Shown here: positions 1 through 6,063 of the stretch, in pieces | Numbering within the stretch: the stretch's first letter is position 1 | Layout: every line of letters starts with the position of its first letter | NCBI GenBank assembly: GCA_029946075.1 | Contig: JAQSDT010000140.1 | Location: forward strand, 1 to 6,426 | Source of the DNA: a bacterium | GTDB taxonomy: Bacteria > Pseudomonadota > Alphaproteobacteria > Rhizobiales > Xanthobacteraceae | DNA length: 6,426 nucleotides | Reading direction: 5' to 3' | Program-made: the position numbers and the translations under genes | Notes under the pieces: generated by a model | What the model was told of the DNA's origin: nothing | The model's database searches: none | What the model saw: the letters and a program-made list of their open reading frames with translations, nothing else

Positions 1-1821
1 GGCCATTTCGTCGACGATGATGTCGATGTAGGGCAAGGGATCGAGGTCGAGCTTCTCTTCCTCGTAGATCGCCTTGCCGGTTTCCTTGTCGAAGCCGGTA
101 TGCACGGTACGCGAGAGCTCCTCGCCCCTGGTCTTGGCTTCGAGCAGGCGCTGGTTGTAGCCGTCGATGTTGCGCACGCCGAGCTTGGACATCTTCTTGT
201 AGCGTTCTTCCATCTCGCGCACCGCCCATTTCAGCGCGACCACCGCCTTCTTCGGATCGGTCACGACGGGCGTCAGCAGATGCGGGATGCCGTCATAGAC
301 GGAGAGCTCGAGCATCTTGGGATCGACCATGATCAGGCGGCACTGATCCGGCCGCAGCCGGTAGACCAGGCTGAGGATCATGGTGTTGATGGCGACCGAC
401 TTGCCGGAGCCGGTGGTGCCGGCGATCAGCATGTGCGGGGTGCGGGCCAGATCGATGATGATGGCTTCGCCGCCGATATTCTTGCCGAGGCAGAGCGGAA
501 GCTTGGCGACCGATTCGTTACTGTCCTTGGTGGTCAGCAATTCGCGCAGATAAACCTTTTCGCGATGCGCATTCGGCAGTTCGATGCCGATGGCGTTGCG
601 GCCGGCGACCACGGCGACGCGCGCCGACAGCGCACTCATCGAGCGGGCGATGTCGTCGGCAAGGCCGATCACGCGCGAGGACTTGATGCCGGGCGCGGGC
701 TCGAGTTCGTACAGCGTCACCACCGGGCCCGGATTGGCCTTGACGATCTCGCCGCGGACGCCGAAATCCCCGAGTACGCTTTCCAGCGCGCGCGAATTGG
801 CTTCGAGCTCGGCCTTGCTGAGCGGCTGGCGATCGGAGGCCTTGGGCGCGGTCAGCACCGAAACCGACGGCAGTTCGAATTTGTTCGACTTGCGGGCCGG
901 CGTCTTCGGCGCAGCCTTCTTGCGCGGCGCGCGGGCGGCGGGGACTTCCTCGTCCTCCTCTTCGTCTTCTTCCGCTTCTTCTTCCTCGAATTCCTGCTGC
1001 TGCGGCGCCAGTGACGGCGCGCTGCGGCCGCCGAGATTCGGCTCCTGGCGTTCGAAGGACGCGGTGCGGGGCTGCGGCGCGCTCGCCACCAGCGAGCGAT
1101 AGGCGGTGCCGAACAGCCATGCCAGCCGCGCCTTTGCGCTCATCAGCGCATGATAGATCCAGCCGAGCGAGACCGAACTGCGATCCTTTTCCTCGACGAA
1201 CGGCGCATCGTCGTCCTCGATCGGCGTCAGCTCTTCATCGCGCGGTCGCGAACCCCAGCCGCAGGCAAACAGGAAGGCCGCGGTCATTGCGGTGAAGAGA
1301 ATGATTCCGAGCACGAGCCGATAGGTGAAGCCGACGGGGCCGAACACCACGGCCGGTGCCCGCACCAGCGCATCGCCGACGACGCCGCCAAGTCCGGTCG
1401 GCAGCGGCCAGCCGCCACCATGGGCCCAGCAGCTGGCAAAGCCCGCAGCGAGCACCGTGCAGAGAACCCAGCAGGCGATGCGCAACGCTTCACGGTCGAA
1501 GGTGCGGTGCGTGAGCATCCGCCAGCCCCAGACGGCAACCGGCAGGATCAGCATGATGGCGCCGAGGCCGAAGATCTGCATCAACAGATCGGCGCCGATC
1601 GCGCCGGGATAACCGAGAATGTTGCGGATCGCGCGCGATGTCGCGTGGCTGAGACTCGGATCCTGTACCGACCACGTCATCATCGCGGCGCCGGCCACGC
1701 CGGACAGCGCGATCAGGCAGAGCCCTGCCAGTTCGCGCAGGCGCCGCGCCAACGCGTCGCGGATCGACGCCGGCAGATGGCTGACCAGGGGGATGACACG
1801 TTCGATCGCTGGCATGCTCAT
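1..1821 (-). CDS. ftsK: DNA translocase FtsK, N-terminal 607 codons (cut by the window edge)
   Basis: FtsK is a septum-anchored, ATP-driven DNA pump that clears chromosome termini and activates XerCD dimer resolution during division. The frame is open from ATG 1821 to the window edge. Four hydrophobic segments lie near residues 31-50, 77-100, 112-132 and 158-189, the usual inner-membrane anchor. A linker follows with a glutamine/acidic run at about 274-293 and a basic Lys/Pro/Ala patch at 299-313. The motor alpha/beta part begins near 335. Walker A GTTGSGKS is at 468-475, and Walker B (DIIVDEMA) ends exactly at the window edge. The rest of the RecA-like motor and the gamma DNA-reading domain lie outside; relatives are about 800 residues. 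The ORF begins 11 bp after the aminotransferase stop, so it probably shares that transcript. The upstream AGG at 1826-1828 is 4 nt from ATG 1821 but 10 nt from ATG 1815, so the true start could be 1815. Family assignment is secure. Confidence 0.96.
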   Translation of the reverse strand, partial: MSMPAIERVIPLVSHLPASIRDALARRLRELAGLCLIALSGVAGAAMMTWSVQDPSLSHATSRAIRNILGYPGAIGADLLMQIFGLGAIMLILPVAVWGWRMLTHRTFDREALRIACWVLCTVLAAGFASCWAHGGGWPLPTGLGGVVGDALVRAPAVVFGPVGFTYRLVLGIILFTAMTAAFLFACGWGSRPRDEELTPIEDDDAPFVEEKDRSSVSLGWIYHALMSAKARLAWLFGTAYRSLVASAPQPRTASFERQEPNLGGRSAPSLAPQQQEFEEEEAEEDEEEDEEVPAARAPRKKAAPKTPARKSNKFELPSVSVLTAPKASDRQPLSKAELEANSRALESVLGDFGVRGEIVKANPGPVVTLYELEPAPGIKSSRVIGLADDIARSMSALSARVAVVAGRNAIGIELPNAHREKVYLRELLTTKDSNESVAKLPLCLGKNIGGEAIIIDLARTPHMLIAGTTGSGKSVAINTMILSLVYRLRPDQCRLIMVDPKMLELSVYDGIPHLLTPVVTDPKKAVVALKWAVREMEERYKKMSKLGVRNIDGYNQRLLEAKTRGEELSRTVHTGFDKETGKAIYEEEKLDLDPLPYIDIIVDEMA

Positions 1822-1832
1822 GGGACCTGCGA

Positions 1833-3059
1833 TTAATCCAGGGTTTCGACCAGCCGGTGCAAAGCCTCGGCTGTTGATTCACTGTCGGAGACCAGCGCCA
1901 GGCGGATGTAGCCGGCGCCGGGATTGAAACCGTCGTTCTGCGGCCGCGACAGATATGTGCCGGGAATCACGCGCACGCCGGCATCGCGATAAAGCCTCAC
2001 CGCCGCGGCTTCATCGCCGCCGCGGTCGGAGACGTCGAGCCAGACGCAGAAGCCGCCGGCGGGACGAACGTATCCATATCGGCTGCCGAGGATCTGGTCG
2101 GCGAGATCGAACTTGATGCGATAGAGCCTGCGGTTCTCTTCGACATGCGCTTCGTCGTTGTAGGCGGCGACCGCGACCTGCTGCAGCGGCACCGGAACCT
2201 GCGGCGCAGCGACGTTGCGCAATTCGTGAAAGGCGGCGAGGAACTTCCTGTCGCCGGCGGCAAAGCCGACGCGCATGCCCGGCAGGTTCGAGCGCTTCGA
2301 CAGCGACTGGAACGCGACGACGTTGGTGAAGTCAGGTCCGGCGCATTCCAGCATGCTGCCCGGCGCCTGCCTGGTGTAGATTTCCGAATAGCACTCGTCG
2401 CTGAGGATCATGAAGCCGTAACGATCCGCGAGTTGCTTCAGCCGGGTGAAATACTCGTGCGAGGCGACCGAGCCTTGCGGATTGGCGGGCGAGGCGATGA
2501 ACATCGCGACCGTCCGCGCCAGCGTCGCCTCGTCGAGCGCGTCGAGATCCGGCAAAAATCCGTTGGCGAGCGTGGTCGGCAGATAGATCAGCTCGCAACC
2601 GGCGGCGCGGGCGCCTGCGCCGTAGGCCGGATAAAACGGGTTGGGCATCAGGATCGCGGGCTTGCCCTTGCGCGGGCCGACATAGCGGGCGGCGGTAATC
2701 GCGGCGAAGAACAGGCCCTCGCGGCTGCCGTTCAGCACGATAATTTCGCTGTCGGGATCCATCGGCCGCGGCAGGTCGAATCGGCGGGAGAGCCAGCCCG
2801 CGACGGCCTGCCGGAACGGCTCGATGCCCTTGGCGATGGGGTAGCGTCCGAAATCGGCGATGTGCCTGGCCAGCACCGGGCCCACGAAATCCGGCACCGG
2901 GTGCTGCGGTTCGCCCAATGACAGCGTAATCAAGGGCTTACCGGGCTGATAGGGCGCCAGCAGCTCAGCCGTCCGGATAAAGGGGGAGCGCTCGGCCTGC
3001 CCGGCAGCAGGTGAGCTGCCGGCGCCCTGCGCCACGCCGGAAGAGGCGGTCATTGCCAT
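1833..3059 (-). CDS. PLP-dependent aminotransferase, probable N-succinyldiaminopimelate aminotransferase (DapC type)
   Basis: A cytosolic fold-type I (class I/II) aminotransferase of 408 residues from ATG 3059. Core motifs, in this numbering: SPANPQG with Asn193, SDECYSEIY with Asp221 (pyridine-nitrogen ligand), SLSKRSNLPGMRVGF with the Schiff-base Lys255 and the phosphate-binding Arg following, and YIRLAL with Arg386 (carboxylate binding). The SLSKRSN-PG motif is typical of DapC, which transfers an amino group from glutamate to N-succinyl-2-amino-6-oxopimelate for lysine and meso-DAP (peptidoglycan) synthesis. Substrate specificity is inferred; a general aspartate/alanine-type role is possible. 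The frame also opens with TTG at 3119, directly after an in-frame TGA, but the first 20 residues look non-native and would crowd the predicted promoter. ATG 3059 or ATG 3053 is preferred; neither has a strong Shine-Dalgarno. It lies 11 bp upstream of ftsK and probably forms an operon with it. Confidence 0.9.
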   Translation of the reverse strand: MAMTASSGVAQGAGSSPAAGQAERSPFIRTAELLAPYQPGKPLITLSLGEPQHPVPDFVGPVLARHIADFGRYPIAKGIEPFRQAVAGWLSRRFDLPRPMDPDSEIIVLNGSREGLFFAAITAARYVGPRKGKPAILMPNPFYPAYGAGARAAGCELIYLPTTLANGFLPDLDALDEATLARTVAMFIASPANPQGSVASHEYFTRLKQLADRYGFMILSDECYSEIYTRQAPGSMLECAGPDFTNVVAFQSLSKRSNLPGMRVGFAAGDRKFLAAFHELRNVAAPQVPVPLQQVAVAAYNDEAHVEENRRLYRIKFDLADQILGSRYGYVRPAGGFCVWLDVSDRGGDEAAAVRLYRDAGVRVIPGTYLSRPQNDGFNPGAGYIRLALVSDSESTAEALHRLVETLD

Positions 3060-3130
3060 GTCTGAAGCGCCAGCACTTTCAAAAGCGGTCGAAGGACTTA
3101 GCCGACCCCCGAAAACCAATCAAACCACCA

Positions 3131-3161
3131 TAGATACGGCGAGGTTAAGACGCGATTAACC
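3131..3161 (-). promoter_or_regulatory. CtrA-type box with candidate promoter for the aminotransferase-ftsK operon
   Basis: GGTTAAGACGCGATTAACC at 3143-3161 is a perfect 6-bp inverted repeat with a 7-bp spacer. It exactly matches the alphaproteobacterial CtrA consensus TTAA-N7-TTAAC, and because of the symmetry it does so on both strands. On the minus strand the distal TTAATC (3159-3154) would occupy the -35 position, 17 bp from a weak -10 TATCTA (3136-3131). CtrA-activated promoters typically have the box overlapping -35. Transcription would then start near 3124, giving a leader of about 65 nt to ATG 3059. The box could instead influence the divergent antitoxin promoter. The match is seen; CtrA control is inferred. 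Confidence 0.55.
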
Positions 3162-3172
3162 ATCGACCGGCC

Positions 3173-3202
3173 TCGACAATTTGGACGGTATTACCATATC
3201 TT
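3173..3202 (+). promoter_or_regulatory. Candidate sigma70 promoter of the toxin-antitoxin operon
   Basis: TCGACA at 3173-3178 (5 of 6 to TTGACA) and TATCTT at 3197-3202 (4 of 6 to TATAAT) are separated by 18 bp, which predicts a start near 3209. The left operator arm lies between the two hexamers, and the right arm covers the predicted start. A bound repressor would therefore block RNA polymerase, as expected for an autoregulated toxin-antitoxin operon. The hexamers are imperfect, so exact positions are tentative. Confidence 0.45.
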
Positions 3203-3217
3203 TGATCGGTAATACCG
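3186..3217 (+). promoter_or_regulatory. Double palindromic operator of the toxin-antitoxin operon
   Basis: CGGTATTACC (3186-3195) and GGTAATACCG (3208-3217) form a perfect 10-bp inverted repeat with a 12-bp spacer. Each arm is itself a near-palindrome, GGTA-N-TACC. The two arm centres (3191 and 3212) are 21 bp apart, two helical turns, so both would face the same side of the DNA. This is the layout expected when two AbrB-fold antitoxin dimers, bridged by toxin, bind side by side. The symmetry is seen directly; the binding partner is inferred from the adjacent antitoxin gene. Confidence 0.75.
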
Positions 3218-3223
3218 AGGCCC

Positions 3224-3228
3224 GGAGG
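3224..3228 (+). promoter_or_regulatory. Shine-Dalgarno site that fixes the antitoxin start
   Basis: GGAGG at 3224-3228 sits 6 nt before ATG 3235. This selects that ATG over the upstream in-frame TTG at 3181, which would place the start codon upstream of the operator. Confidence 0.85.
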
Positions 3229-3234
3229 TCAGTT

Positions 3235-3471
3235 ATGGCAACGACGGTGACGAGCAAGGGTCAGGTGACGATTCCAAAGACGGTTCGCGAGCATCTTGGA
3301 ATCGTGCCGGGAAGCCAGGTCGAGTTCCGGCGCGCAGCCGACGGCAGCGTCGTCGTCGAAAGGGCCGATGGCACGCGCCCACCAAGCCGGTTCGCCAAAC
3401 TGGTTGGTTCCGCGGGGCCGGGGATGACGACAGATGAGCTCATGGAGCTGCTTCGCGGCGAGCCGGAATGA
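3235..3471 (+). CDS. AbrB/MazE/SpoVT-fold antitoxin (VapB-type)
   Basis: A 78-residue antitoxin. The N-terminal AbrB swapped-hairpin DNA-binding domain covers roughly residues 3-46: the motif TSKGQVTIPKTVREHLGI is the standard AbrB/MazE signature, followed by PGSQVEF and VVVERADG strands. The C-terminal part (about 50-78), ending in a TTDELMELLRG helix, is the likely toxin-binding segment that blocks the PIN active site. The start is ATG 3235, with a well-placed GGAGG. Its stop overlaps the toxin start in ATGA (3468-3471), so translation is probably coupled. It is expected to repress its own operon through the double palindrome just upstream. The pairing with a PIN toxin makes this a VapBC-type type II module; other VapB families have ribbon-helix-helix or Phd folds, so the AbrB fold describes it more exactly. 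Confidence 0.93.
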   Translation: MATTVTSKGQVTIPKTVREHLGIVPGSQVEFRRAADGSVVVERADGTRPPSRFAKLVGSAGPGMTTDELMELLRGEPE

Positions 3472-3881
3472 CGCTCGTCGATTCGAATGTCATTCTCGAC
3501 ATCGTTACCGACGACGAGAGGTGGGCGGGCTGGTCTCAAGCCCAGCTTGAACGAGCCGCCGCCGCCGGGTCACTCGTCATCAACGACGTGATTTACGCAG
3601 AAATCTCTACCCGGTACGGCACCATAGAAGCCGTCGACGCGCTCCTCGAAGAACTTGAGATCGTAGTGGCGAAAATTCCTCGTTCGGCCCTGTTCCTCGC
3701 GGGCAAGGCTTATCTCCGATACCGCGCGCTTGGCGGCGCTCGTAGCGGTGTGCTGTCCGATTTCTTCATCGGCGCTCACGCCGCAGTCGAGCAGCTACCG
3801 TTGTTGACGCGCGATACAAGGCGATATCAAACCCATTTTCCGACGCTTCAGTTGATCACGCCGTCGGAAAGCGATCGATAG
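3468..3881 (+). CDS. vapC: PIN-domain ribonuclease toxin, VapC family
   Basis: A 137-residue PIN-domain toxin. VapC proteins are Mg2+/Mn2+-dependent RNases that arrest translation, often by cutting tRNA or rRNA; the target here cannot be read from sequence. The four acidic residues of the active site are all present: Asp5 in LVDSNVILDI, Glu45 in VIYAEIS, Asp98 in LSDFFIGAHA and Asp116 in LLTRDTRRY. The toxin therefore looks intact and full length. ATG 3468 overlaps the antitoxin stop by 4 bp, and no separate promoter is apparent. The last few residues (SESDR) run past the usual end of the family and abut the GGDEF-like relic, which continues in the same frame after the stop. Those residues may come from the insertion junction. 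Confidence 0.93.
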   Translation: MTLVDSNVILDIVTDDERWAGWSQAQLERAAAAGSLVINDVIYAEISTRYGTIEAVDALLEELEIVVAKIPRSALFLAGKAYLRYRALGGARSGVLSDFFIGAHAAVEQLPLLTRDTRRYQTHFPTLQLITPSESDR

Positions 3882-3959
3882 CGCCCGCTGTACACCGCCA
3901 AGCATCGCGGTCGCGACCGCGTGGTACGCGCCGCCGAGTTGTCGCTTGCTGTGGCCTGA
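3882..3959 (+). pseudogene. Relic of a GGDEF (diguanylate cyclase) gene, C-terminal end only
   Basis: The frame directly after the vapC stop reads LYTAKHRGRDRVV followed by a short tail and TGA at 3957-3959. This matches the conserved last helix and strand of GGDEF domains (pattern A-L-Y-x-A-K-x-x-G-R-N/D-R-V). There is no start codon, and nothing upstream could supply the rest of the domain because vapC occupies that frame. It therefore looks like the 3' stub of a plus-strand diguanylate cyclase gene, left after the toxin-antitoxin module replaced its 5' part. Only 25 codons support this, so chance resemblance is possible. The stretch also contains the 16-bp palindrome CGCGGTCGCGACCGCG (3906-3921), explained by the His-Arg-Gly-Arg-Asp-Arg codons. 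Confidence 0.5.
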
Positions 3960-3971
3960 ACACCCGATTCG

Positions 3972-4373
3972 CTATCGCTGTGGCATTCGCTCGAAGCTCG
4001 GCATGCCCTCGGGAATGTGGTGGAAGGGCTGCTTGTCGATCGTGTAGATCGCGATCTGCGGCGTGATCTGTGCGGGGTTGTCGAGCGTTCCGACCTTCAC
4101 CACCACGACCGGCCGCTGCGGCCGCGTCACCACATGCGTTCCGCATTCGGGACAGAACTCGCGCGTCACCGGCTTCTCGAGGTCCTTGCGCGTAAACTGC
4201 TTCGGCGCCCCCCTGGTGTATTTGAAGCCGTCGAGCGGCATCACCACGAACATGTTCGGCGATCCGCCGGTGATGTACTGGCATTCGCGGCAATGACATT
4301 GCGCCTGCAATGCCGGCTCGCCCTCGGCCACATAGCGCACGGCGCCGCAATAACATCCGCCTTCGAGTTTCAT
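3972..4373 (-). CDS. GFA-family (CENP-V/GFA domain) zinc-binding protein
   Basis: A 133-residue protein of the glutathione-dependent formaldehyde-activating enzyme (GFA) family, a small cytosolic zinc fold. Cysteines match the family: Cys7 and Cys9 (GGCYCGAVRY), Cys26, Cys28 and Cys31 (CHCRECQ), Cys74 and Cys77 (FCPECGTHV). These would form the two zinc sites, one structural and one labile. Known members have been linked to S-hydroxymethylglutathione formation, but most are uncharacterised, so the substrate here is unknown. ATG 4373 has a strong GGGAGG (4379-4384) at 5 nt. The gene is convergent with vapC and is separated from amtB by a strong terminator, so it probably has its own promoter. 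It has no obvious functional link to its neighbours and is likely accessory. Confidence 0.9.
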   Translation of the reverse strand: MKLEGGCYCGAVRYVAEGEPALQAQCHCRECQYITGGSPNMFVVMPLDGFKYTRGAPKQFTRKDLEKPVTREFCPECGTHVVTRPQRPVVVVKVGTLDNPAQITPQIAIYTIDKQPFHHIPEGMPSFERMPQR

Positions 4374-4400
4374 GAAATCCTCCCGGTTTTGATTGCCGCC

Positions 4401-4430
4401 ATTTCGACGGCTGCCCGCCGGATTTGTAAA
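4401..4430 (-). promoter_or_regulatory. Weak candidate promoter for the GFA-family gene
   Basis: On the minus strand, TTTACA (4430-4425, 5 of 6 to TTGACA) is followed after 18 bp by CGAAAT (4406-4401, 3 of 6). It lies between the amtB terminator and the GFA Shine-Dalgarno, where a promoter is needed. The -10 match is poor. Confidence 0.25.
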
Positions 4431-4450
4431 TCATTTCTGGCAGGCGAGGC

Positions 4451-4486
4451 AAAAAGAAAGGGGCCCCAGCTTGCGCTGGAGCCCCT
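4451..4486 (-). terminator. Rho-independent terminator of the glnK-amtB operon
   Basis: Read on the minus strand, GGGGCTCCAGC (4485-4475) pairs with GCTGGGGCCCC (4470-4460) as an 11-bp stem with one G-U pair, extended by an A-U pair at 4486/4459. The stem closes on a GCAA tetraloop (GNRA type). It is followed immediately by TTTCTTTTT (4459-4451). Stem, loop and U-tract are all strong. It lies about 100 nt after the amtB stop and should insulate the GFA gene from amtB readthrough. Confidence 0.9.
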
Positions 4487-4530
4487 CAACGGTCAGGGCA
4501 TTGCCGGGTATGTGCCCGAACCGGAGTTGT

Positions 4531-4576
4531 GGGTGCGGCCCCGGGACAACTACGTTGTCCCTGGGAGGTCGCACCC
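4531..4576 (-). repeat. Long imperfect hairpin in the amtB 3' untranslated region
   Basis: GGGTGCG (4531-4537) pairs with CGCACCC (4570-4576). After a 1x4 internal loop, CCC pairs with GGG. After a single mismatch, GGGACAAC (4543-4550) pairs with GTTGTCCC (4554-4561) around a 3-nt loop. This gives 18 pairs over 46 nt, starting 8 nt after the amtB stop on the minus strand. It has no U-tract, so it is not a classical terminator by itself. It could stabilise the amtB mRNA 3' end or be a small dispersed palindromic element. Confidence 0.7.
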
Positions 4577-4588
4577 CGGGAGAACTAC
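4532..4588. repeat. Two diverged 22-bp direct repeats at the end of amtB
   Basis: Positions 4532-4553 and 4567-4588 align without gaps at an offset of 35 bp, with 17 of 22 identical. The shared core is CCCCGGGA, then C or G, then AACTAC. The second copy covers the amtB stop codon, so the first looks like a duplicated gene end that now forms one arm of the hairpin. Confidence 0.55.
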
Positions 4589-6027
4589 ATGTTGTAGGCC
4601 CGCTCGGTGTGCTCGGTGACGTCGAGGCCCTCACGTTCGGTCTCGACGTTGACGCGCAGGCCGACGATGACGTCGACGACCTTGAAGATGATCGCCGAAC
4701 CGATGCCCGACCACATCAGCGTGGTGAAGACGCCTCCGAGCTGCGCGACCATTTGATCGGTGAGTACGTATTCCGCGATCTTGCCGGTTTCATAGTTCAT
4801 GATGCCCGTACCGCCGAGAGCGGGGTTCACCAGGATGCCGGTGCCCAGCGCGCCGACGATGCCGCCGACGCAGTGGACGCCGAACACGTCGAGCGAGTCG
4901 TCATAGCCCAGAGCATTCTTCACCACGGTGCAGAAGAACAGGCAGACGATGCCGACGACGAGGCCGAGAACGATCGCACCCATCGGACCGGAGTAACCGG
5001 CCGCCGGCGTGACAGCCACGAGGCCCGCCACCGCACCCGACAACGCGCCGAGCACCGAGGGATGACCCTTGACGATCCATTCCGCGAACATCCAGGACAA
5101 AGCCGCCGCTGCGGTTGCAACGAACGAGTTGGTCATGGCGAGCGCGGCGCCGCCATTGGCTTCGAGGTTCGATCCGGCGTTGAAGCCGAACCAGCCGACC
5201 CAGAGCAGCGAAGCGCCGATCATGGTCATGGTCAGCGAGTGCGGCGCCATCAGCTCCTTGCCGTAGCCGACGCGCTTGCCGATCAGCAGCGCACCGACGA
5301 GGCCGGCGATGCCGGCGTTGATGTGCACCACGGTGCCACCGGCAAAGTCGATCGCGCCCTTCTTGAAGATCCAGCCGGCGTCGGCGTTGATCTCGTCGAG
5401 CTTGGCCTGCGCCGCGGTCTTCGCCGCACCGTCAGCCGCAGCAGCCAGCGCCTTCGCTGCATCCGAAATCGCGTCCGGGCCGGGCCAGTACCAGACCATG
5501 TGCGCGATCGGGAAGTAGATCAGGGTGACCCAGATCGGAACGAACAGCGCGATCGCCGCGAACTTCATGCGTTCGGCAAAGGCGCCGACGATGAGGGCGG
5601 GGGTGATCGCCGCAAAGGTCATCTGGAAGCAGATGTAGATCAGCTCGGAAACGTTGGCGTCGACGCTGAAGGTCGCTGCTTTCGAATCTCCGTTCACGCC
5701 CATCAGGAAGGCCTTGGAGAAGCCGCCGATGAAGTCGGAACCGCCGGTGAAGGCAAGGCTGTAGCCGTAAAGCGCCCAGAGCAGGACGACGATGCAGACG
5801 GTGTAGAAGACCTGCATCAGGACCGAGAGCATGTTCTTGGAGCGGACGAGACCGCCATAGAACAGGGCCAGGCCCGGGATGGTCATCAACAGCACGAGCA
5901 CGGTGGACGTCATCAGCCAGGCGTTGTCGCCCTTGTTGACGGTTGGTTCGGCGTAAGCTGCGGTCGCAGCGAACATGCCGACTGCGAGGGCCGCCAATCC
6001 CGCGCTATAGGGACGCTTGAACGTCAT
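4585..6027 (-). CDS. amtB: Ammonium transporter AmtB
   Basis: A 480-residue Amt/MEP/Rh channel that takes up ammonium across the inner membrane as a trimer. Residues 1-26 form a signal peptide (basic start, Ala-rich core, AYA-E cleavage), followed by about 11 membrane helices. Key residues align with E. coli AmtB: Phe134 and Phe138 (F103/F107), Trp179 (W148), Asp227 (D160), His235 (H168), Phe282 (F215), Ser286 (S219) and His385 (H318), so the recruitment site, Phe gate and twin-His pore are intact. A region of about 40 residues (184-224), rich in Ala and Lys, is inserted in the periplasmic loop before Asp227, where E. coli has only a short loop. The C-terminal tail (GLRVNVETEREGLDV..RAYNM) is the conserved cytoplasmic arm touched by GlnK. 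AGGAG at 6037-6041 is 9 nt from ATG 6027. It lies 36 bp downstream of glnK. Confidence 0.97.
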   Translation of the reverse strand: MTFKRPYSAGLAALAVGMFAATAAYAEPTVNKGDNAWLMTSTVLVLLMTIPGLALFYGGLVRSKNMLSVLMQVFYTVCIVVLLWALYGYSLAFTGGSDFIGGFSKAFLMGVNGDSKAATFSVDANVSELIYICFQMTFAAITPALIVGAFAERMKFAAIALFVPIWVTLIYFPIAHMVWYWPGPDAISDAAKALAAAADGAAKTAAQAKLDEINADAGWIFKKGAIDFAGGTVVHINAGIAGLVGALLIGKRVGYGKELMAPHSLTMTMIGASLLWVGWFGFNAGSNLEANGGAALAMTNSFVATAAAALSWMFAEWIVKGHPSVLGALSGAVAGLVAVTPAAGYSGPMGAIVLGLVVGIVCLFFCTVVKNALGYDDSLDVFGVHCVGGIVGALGTGILVNPALGGTGIMNYETGKIAEYVLTDQMVAQLGGVFTTLMWSGIGSAIIFKVVDVIVGLRVNVETEREGLDVTEHTERAYNM

Positions 6028-6063
6028 TTGGTTTTACTCCTGAGTGTATGGTTGAGCGCGAAA

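Noticed and set aside
100..1014. Plus-strand open frame of 304 codons opposite ftsK
   Set aside because: It lies wholly antisense to a confident FtsK frame containing Walker A, and its translation is a composition-driven shadow.
3060..3119. TTG start 20 codons upstream for the aminotransferase
   Set aside because: It follows an in-frame TGA directly, lies about 5 nt from the predicted transcription start, and adds residues that do not look like the family.
3181..3234. TTG start 18 codons upstream for the antitoxin
   Set aside because: It would put coding sequence across the operator and predicted promoter, whereas ATG 3235 has an ideal GGAGG and begins at the family's usual N-terminus.
3906..3921. 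16-bp perfect palindrome CGCGGTCGCGACCGCG as terminator or protein site
   Set aside because: It has no loop and no U-tract, and it is explained by Arg/Gly/Asp codons of the GGDEF-like relic in GC-rich DNA.
3856..4452. Minus-strand frame of 198 codons overlapping the GFA gene
   Set aside because: It is out of frame with the cysteine-motif protein, which has a strong Shine-Dalgarno. It also runs through the amtB-GFA spacer and into the vapC end.
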